From the NCBI GenBank assembly GCA_020740775.1, contig JAHEWK010000003.1, positions 3,038,001 through 3,102,000 of the forward strand: a DNA stretch of 64,000 nucleotides, given 5' to 3'. The first letter of the stretch is position 1, and each line of letters opens with the position of its first letter. The DNA is from Ilyonectria destructans (taxonomy: Eukaryota; Ascomycota; Sordariomycetes; Hypocreales; Nectriaceae). Below the pieces are notes generated by a model. It worked only from the letters and a program-made list of their open reading frames with translations. It did not search any database and was not told the origin of the DNA. The translations under genes were made by a program, and so were the position numbers. Positions 61,828-64,000 of this stretch are shown here, piece by piece.

Positions 61828-62742
61828 TTATTGCGGAGCGCTCAAATAATCATTAACCGCCTTGATGGCACCCTGGAACTTGCCCGCCTCAATGAGAATC
61901 AAGTGTCCCTGTGCCTTAACGCCCATCTCTTGGAATGCCCGCTTGCTGTCCGCTACTACCTCGTCCTCTTTTGTGTAGTTGAAGTTGCCGTATGCTACCG
62001 CGTGCTTCTGCAGCACCTCATCCTCGGCGTGGAAATAGTAGATCTGAGAATCCCCCTTGGCCTTCTTGCGCTTCTGGTTCTCAACATCAATCTTAGACTC
62101 AAGCTCCTGATACGTCTTTGACAAGATCAGGTAGTGAGAAAATTCGTAGGGTTCCTTGTCCTCAACGGCCGCCTCGATCTCGTCGATTAACATGGAATAC
62201 AGAGGAGGCGCCAGCTCTGAGGGCATGTTGATGAGGCGCTCCGAGAAGATCAGGCCAATATGCTTGCCGGCATTCACCAACGAAGGGATGGCGGCGAGCG
62301 AAGGGTTGGTCTGGGCCTTGTCGACCAGGTATTTGAGGACGTCGCGCATGGGCTCCTTTTCCCGATGAACAAACGTATTGAGGGCCGTGAGCATCGCATA
62401 GGCATCGGTGGCCTTTCCATCGACCTTGATCGTAGAGCCGATGGTCGGCTGGGATAGCACAAGGTCGGCGAGCGCGGACATGTTGAACAGATTGGCGTCG
62501 ACGTCGAAGAGTTGTCGCAAGAGGGTCTTGACGCCATGGAAGTCGACCTCGGCGTCGTAGTTGAACCACTCAAAATCGACATTTACCATATCGAAGTCCT
62601 TCACTACGTATTAGCCGGGAATCGCATGCGCTGGGCTGTTAACAACACTCACCTCGTCATCGGAGCTGTCTTCGTCCATCTTGTCCACGGAGTTGTCGAC
62701 GGGCGGGGCGCCGTCAGCCTCTCTTGCTCTCTTCTTGCCCAT
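61828..62742 (-). CDS. BCP1: BCP1/BCCIP-family protein
   Basis: Nuclear chaperone/export factor; in yeast Bcp1 escorts ribosomal protein Rpl23 and aids export of Mss4. Exons 62742-62653 and 62598-61828 give 286 aa. The N-terminus is short and charged (MGKKRAREADGAPP, DEDSSDDE). Exon 2 begins DFDMVNVDFEWFNYD, characteristic of the family, and ends KFQGAIKAVNDYLSAPQ. The last exon's acceptor is the aag at 62601-62599: the tag a few bases earlier would break the frame, whereas aag gives DDE joined to DFDMVNVDFEW. It shares a 588-bp divergent upstream region with the Vps17-like gene and is tail-to-tail with ARO7. Confidence 0.92.
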
Positions 62743-63330
62743 TATGCCTTGTGAAAGTGTATAAAAATGAGATATCCGTTGTAGATCCGCTAGGATATAG
62801 GAGTAGGATTCCTTCAAAGTAGCAGAGTGAACAAGTTTGAGGTCGCAACCAACATAAATGCCAAACCGCAAACACCGCCGATGCATCCAGCATAAATTTT
62901 GCCAACTGCCCCTCACTAGCCTGATTCGGTCTGATAAGAGACACCAGCGCGGCTAGTACAGGCGCGATAGGCTGCGGCTGTACAGCCAATGCAAAGCTCC
63001 AGTGGCAGCCCCACCCCAGGAATGAGGAGACGGGGCTGAAGCTCGCCGACCGCCGTTCGCAGCAGCCTGAGCCAACTTGCGTCAGCGACGAGCCACTCAC
63101 ACTGCGGGTGGTTGAGACACGGAGATAACTGCGACCGGCGATACCCTCATCGACCTACACAACTCATGGCCATGATTGGCGTGCGCACGGTCTGAACGTC
63201 TTCTTCCTGCCATTGCCTCGAGTCTCCACACCGAGCTCCGTCCATCCCGACTGGCGCGCAACGTCATCAACCTCCCAGCCATCCTCGCATCATAAGTTCG
63301 ACCTCACCTGCCATCCTATCACCGCCCAAG
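62743..63330. promoter_or_regulatory. bidirectional promoter region, BCP1 / VPS17-like
   Basis: 588 bp between divergent ATGs. Only short frames; no repeat or RNA gene. It must hold both promoters and leaders. Confidence 0.5.
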
Positions 63331-64000
63331 ATGGATTACAGCGCAACAATCCACGACCCAGAAGACCCCGGCGCCTCTCCCTGGGGAAACTCGCCGGTGT
63401 CGTCTCCCACTCGAAATGCCGCTGCCTTCAACTCCCTCTCAGGCGAGGCAGCTCCCCCCTTTCCCTTTAACTCTCAGTCTTCCAATGGCCTTTCACAGGA
63501 CCAGGCGGTAACTGATTCTGAATCCCTCCCACGGCCGGGAACCGCTACAACTGCATCTGGAACCGAGGGGGAGACCGAAGAGTCCCAAACGTCAAGCCTT
63601 CCCGAGTCCGAACCGGCCCCCGCGCCTCACACCTCGGCCGTTGAACAGCAACACCAACAGGGAGCTCCCATCACTGCTCAACAGAGTCAGCCTGCCGGAA
63701 CGGAAGCGCAGCTAGGTCATGACCAACAGAACCAAAAGCCGCCCCAACCACAGTTCCGACTCCAAGCCAAAATCACAGGACTCGAACGAACTGGCAAGAA
63801 GGACCCTATCCTCCGGTTTGACGTCCACGTACGATCGCATTCGCATCCTCATTGGTTTCTGCGCTAATTATGGATAGACTAATATTCAACGGTTCCGCAC
63901 GACGCAATTCCGAGACGTCCGACGACTACACTCTGAATTCGTCAAACTTGCCGAGCACCTGATATCTGCGAACCCCGAGGCGCTCGTTCCCGCAGTTCCT
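63331..64000 (+). CDS. VPS17: Vps17-like PX-domain sorting nexin, 3' partial
   Basis: Retromer-associated sorting nexin that binds PI3P on endosomes with Vps5. Exon 1 is 63331-63828, the intron 63829-63877 (49 nt, acceptor tggatag), and exon 2 continues past the window end. The start MDYSATIHDPEDPGASPWG and the following Ser/Pro/Gln-rich segment form a disordered N-terminus. The PX domain begins at FRLQAKITGLERTGKKDPI and continues with FRTTQFRDVRRLHSEFVKLA and ANPEALVPAVP, the wording I associate with fungal Vps17. The BAR part lies outside the window. Vps5 is the main alternative; the N-terminal pattern favours Vps17. Confidence 0.82.

Overview
The window is nuclear DNA of a filamentous ascomycete, most likely a Sordariomycete. 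Genes are split by short introns (about 50-110 nt, one of 350 nt) with GT..AG ends and gctaac/ctaac branch-point-like motifs. The gene set is typical of Pezizomycotina (Hog1 kinase, cytoplasmic dynein, Mdv1, DUF1774, Clr5 proteins), and AT-rich, transition-riddled repeats resemble repeat-induced point mutation (RIP). Species cannot be named from the sequence.

Layout. 68-1484 (+) is the 3' part of a HOG1-type MAP kinase. 2060-2827 (-) is a hypothetical gene and 3386-8186 (-) is a five-exon ABCC (MRP/bile-acid type) transporter. From about 8.2 to 13.5 kb is a gene-poor island with diverged repeats, a ~710-bp element with inverted repeats, two AT-rich blocks, a tRNA-Arg(CCT) gene and a degenerate tRNA-like copy. 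Then follow an AcpS-type phosphopantetheinyl transferase (-), a DUF1774 membrane protein (-), a 3.9-kb stretch with one weak ORF, and a Clr5-domain protein (+). 23650-36787 (-) is the cytoplasmic dynein heavy chain, 4343 aa. Next come a polyglutamine FAR1-like DNA-binding protein (-), a C2H2 zinc-finger protein (-), a GRAM/VASt lipid-transfer protein of the Lam/Ysp2 type (-), an MIT-like/coiled-coil protein (+), a JmjC protein (-), the mitochondrial division factor Mdv1 (-), chorismate mutase (+), BCP1 (-) and the 5' part of a Vps17-like sorting nexin (+, cut by the window end).

Most genes are conserved housekeeping genes; I see no biosynthetic cluster, CRISPR array or defence island. Exon-intron models were built by hand from splice signals and frame. 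In every multi-exon gene the exon lengths sum to an intact reading frame, which supports the models; no alignment or RNA evidence was available. The more unusual material is the repeat island around the tRNA, a retainable 54-nt intron, an overlapping uORF, the nearly touching ARO7/BCP1 gene ends, and a TGACG array upstream of the FAR1-like gene. I found no convincing new multi-gene system.
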